Below, piece by piece: positions 5,571 through 7,051 of a DNA stretch of 7,051 nt. Source of the stretch: Balneolaceae bacterium (GTDB lineage Bacteria; Bacteroidota; Rhodothermia; Balneolales; Balneolaceae); contig SLAU01000139.1 of assembly GCA_007126675.1 (NCBI GenBank), forward strand, positions 1-7,051. Direction: 5' to 3'. A model generated the notes under the pieces. The model searched no databases, was not told where the DNA came from, and saw only the letters and a list, made by a program, of their open reading frames with translations. Each line of letters begins with the position of its first letter. The stretch's first letter is position 1. Position numbers and translations under genes: made by a program.

Positions 5571-5602
5571 TTTGTGCAGATCATCTTTATTTGTACCTTT
5601 TG
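5571..5602 (+). promoter_or_regulatory. Candidate Bacteroidota-type promoter for ettA
   Basis: TTTG at 5571-5574 is followed after 19 bp by TACCTTTTG (5594-5602), one base longer than TAnnTTTG but otherwise a match. It lies 34 bp before the TTG start of ettA, giving a leader of about 27 nt. This is the same layout as the promoter at 681-711. It lies within the region divergent to the hydrolase gene. Confidence 0.45.
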
Positions 5603-5636
5603 AGCCGAAAAACATCAACAATTAAAGTGTGTAACA

Positions 5637-7051
5637 TTGAGTGATCAGAAGATAATTTTTTCGATGGTTGGGGTCAGTAAAGTTTATAAACCCAACAAAA
5701 CGGTTCTGAAGGATATATACCTTTCTTTTTTTTATGGCGCAAAAATCGGGGTGCTTGGCCTGAACGGTGCGGGGAAAAGTACACTGCTCCGGATTATTGC
5801 CGGCGAGGATGAAGATTACCTTGGGGATATATCCCGCCAGAAGGGAATCACTTTTGGATATCTGCCACAGGAGCCGGAGCTGGATCCGTCCAAAACGGTA
5901 AAAGAGATTGTGGAAGAGGGCGTACAGGAAACGATGGATCTGATTAAACAATACGAAGCGGTAAACGAAGGTTTCAGCGATCCGGATGCTGATTTTGACG
6001 CACTGATCGAAAAGCAATCCAAACTGCAGGAGAAGATCGATCAGCTTGGTGCATGGGATATCGACAGTAAACTGAAGCAGGCGATGGAAGCCCTGCGCTG
6101 CCCGCCCGGCGATGCGTCGGTCGAGTATTTGTCAGGCGGTGAAAAACGCCGTGTGGCCCTTTGCCGTCTGCTGCTGAAAAAGCCCGATGTGCTTTTGCTT
6201 GATGAGCCGACCAACCACCTGGATGCGGAATCGGTAGGCTGGCTTGAGCAGCACCTGGATCGTTATGAAGGAACCGTAATCGCCGTTACGCACGATCGTT
6301 ACTTCCTTGATAATGTGGCCGGATGGATTTTGGAGCTGGATCGCGGTGAGGGAATTCCGTTTAAGGGAAATTACAGCTCGTGGCTTGAGCAGAAGAAAGA
6401 TCGACTGCAGCAGGAAGAGAAGGAGGAATCAAAACGGCAAAAAACTTTGCAGCAAGAGCTGGAGTGGATCAGGCAGAATCCGAAAGGACGCCGGGCCAAG
6501 AGTAAGGCGCGTATCAACTCTTATGAAGAGCTGTTATCAGAAGAACGCCAAAAACGCCGCGATGAGATGGAGATTTTTATTCCGGCCGGTCCGCGCCTGG
6601 GCGATAAAGTGATTGAAGCCAAAAATGTGAAGAAGGGCTATGATGATAAACTCCTGATTGAAGATTTGACATTCAGCCTGCCGCCCGGGGGTATTGTGGG
6701 TGTGATCGGGCCGAACGGTGCGGGTAAAACCACGCTGTTCAGGATGATTACCGGCGAAGAAGAGCCCGATGCCGGGTCTGTTATTTTGGGTGATACGGTT
6801 GAGCTTGGTTATGTGGATCAGAAACGTCCGCTCGATCCGTCCAAAACAATCTGGGAAGAGATTTCCGGCGGACAGGATTTCGTAAAGCTTGGCCATCGTG
6901 AAATGAACAGCCGTGCGTATGTTGCACGCTTTAATTTCAGCGGAAGTGACCAGCAGAAAAAGTGTTCGGAGATATCGGGCGGTGAGCGGAACCGTGTGCA
7001 TCTTGCCAAAATGCTGAAAGAGGGAGCCAATGTGCTGCTTTTGGATGAGCC
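5637..7051 (+). CDS. ettA: Energy-dependent translational throttle protein EttA (ABC-F), 3'-truncated by the window
   Basis: Residues 1-471 of a protein normally about 555 long; the window cuts it within the second Walker B. EttA is a cytoplasmic ABC-F ATPase that binds the ribosomal E site and gates the first elongation step according to ADP/ATP level. The first nucleotide-binding domain shows Walker A GLNGAGKST (41-49), signature LSGGEKRRVALCRLL (165-179), Walker B LLLDEPTNHLD (186-196, catalytic Glu190) and the H-switch His219. The arm region lies at about 95-140. The interdomain linker carries the conserved ELEWIRQNPKGRRAKSKAR (274-292). The second domain shows GPNGAGKTT (358-366) and SGGERNRVHLAKML (447-460). 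The start is TTG at 5637, giving MSDQKIIFSMVGVSKVY, which matches the family N-terminus. The ATG at 5664 would remove nine conserved residues. Start and identity are firm; the C-terminus is not visible. Confidence 0.96.
   Translation, partial: MSDQKIIFSMVGVSKVYKPNKTVLKDIYLSFFYGAKIGVLGLNGAGKSTLLRIIAGEDEDYLGDISRQKGITFGYLPQEPELDPSKTVKEIVEEGVQETMDLIKQYEAVNEGFSDPDADFDALIEKQSKLQEKIDQLGAWDIDSKLKQAMEALRCPPGDASVEYLSGGEKRRVALCRLLLKKPDVLLLDEPTNHLDAESVGWLEQHLDRYEGTVIAVTHDRYFLDNVAGWILELDRGEGIPFKGNYSSWLEQKKDRLQQEEKEESKRQKTLQQELEWIRQNPKGRRAKSKARINSYEELLSEERQKRRDEMEIFIPAGPRLGDKVIEAKNVKKGYDDKLLIEDLTFSLPPGGIVGVIGPNGAGKTTLFRMITGEEEPDAGSVILGDTVELGYVDQKRPLDPSKTIWEEISGGQDFVKLGHREMNSRAYVARFNFSGSDQQKKCSEISGGERNRVHLAKMLKEGANVLLLDE

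Noticed and set aside
5501..5584. N-terminal extension of the hydrolase to the ATG at 5584
   Set aside because: It would place 28 polar residues before a complete lipoprotein signal peptide, which is incompatible with export and lipidation.
5622..7030. Minus-strand and other-frame open frames within ettA
   Set aside because: They are antisense or out-of-frame shadows of a strongly conserved ABC-F coding sequence and have no recognisable features.

Overview
This is probably a chromosomal fragment from the Bacteroidota/Rhodothermota/Balneolota side of the bacterial tree. The grounds are a textbook TTTG-N19-TAnnTTTG promoter ahead of the transposase gene, a near-consensus one ahead of ettA, few Shine-Dalgarno sequences, and moderate GC content. 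No rRNA or other decisive marker is present, so the placement is inference.

Layout. Positions 1-671 hold a long array of short GC-rich hairpins, in two blocks. A typical Bacteroidota promoter (681-711) follows directly and drives a stand-alone Y1 (HUH/IS200-like, possibly RAYT-type) transposase gene at 745-1191. Next is a tight two-gene toxin-antitoxin module: an antitoxin with an excisionase-type helix-turn-helix (1324-1773) and a PIN-domain toxin (1777-2361), resembling VapBC50. After about 135 bp the hairpin array resumes in the same orientation with two more blocks (2498-3039 and 3064-3546). From 3723 ordinary chromosomal genes begin: two convergent DoxX-like small membrane proteins (3723-4085 plus, 4112-4468 minus), an alpha/beta-hydrolase lipoprotein (4676-5500 minus), and divergently from it an ABC-F protein, EttA, which starts at a TTG at 5637 and is cut by the window end.

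The most interesting part is the array. It is not CRISPR. It is an ordered chain in which two hairpin types alternate about every 35 bp: type I, AACCCC-loop-GGGGTT, and type II, CCCCG..GC-TCC-GC..CGGGG. Together they form a unit of about 70-72 bp. Runs of 3-6 units are closed by a distinct four-hairpin module that ends in a 20-bp hairpin with a GCAA loop. Several stem changes are compensatory, so the folded shape seems to matter. A single HUH transposase gene without visible IS ends lies between arrays of hairpins, which is the arrangement expected of a REP/RAYT-like system. The transposase-vapBC segment sits exactly where one array block should join the next.

The genes do not form one pathway. 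The left half is an accessory island (hairpin repeats, transposase, toxin-antitoxin). The right half is housekeeping or envelope-type sequence (quinone-oxidoreductase-like DoxX proteins, a lipoprotein hydrolase, a ribosome-associated ATPase).
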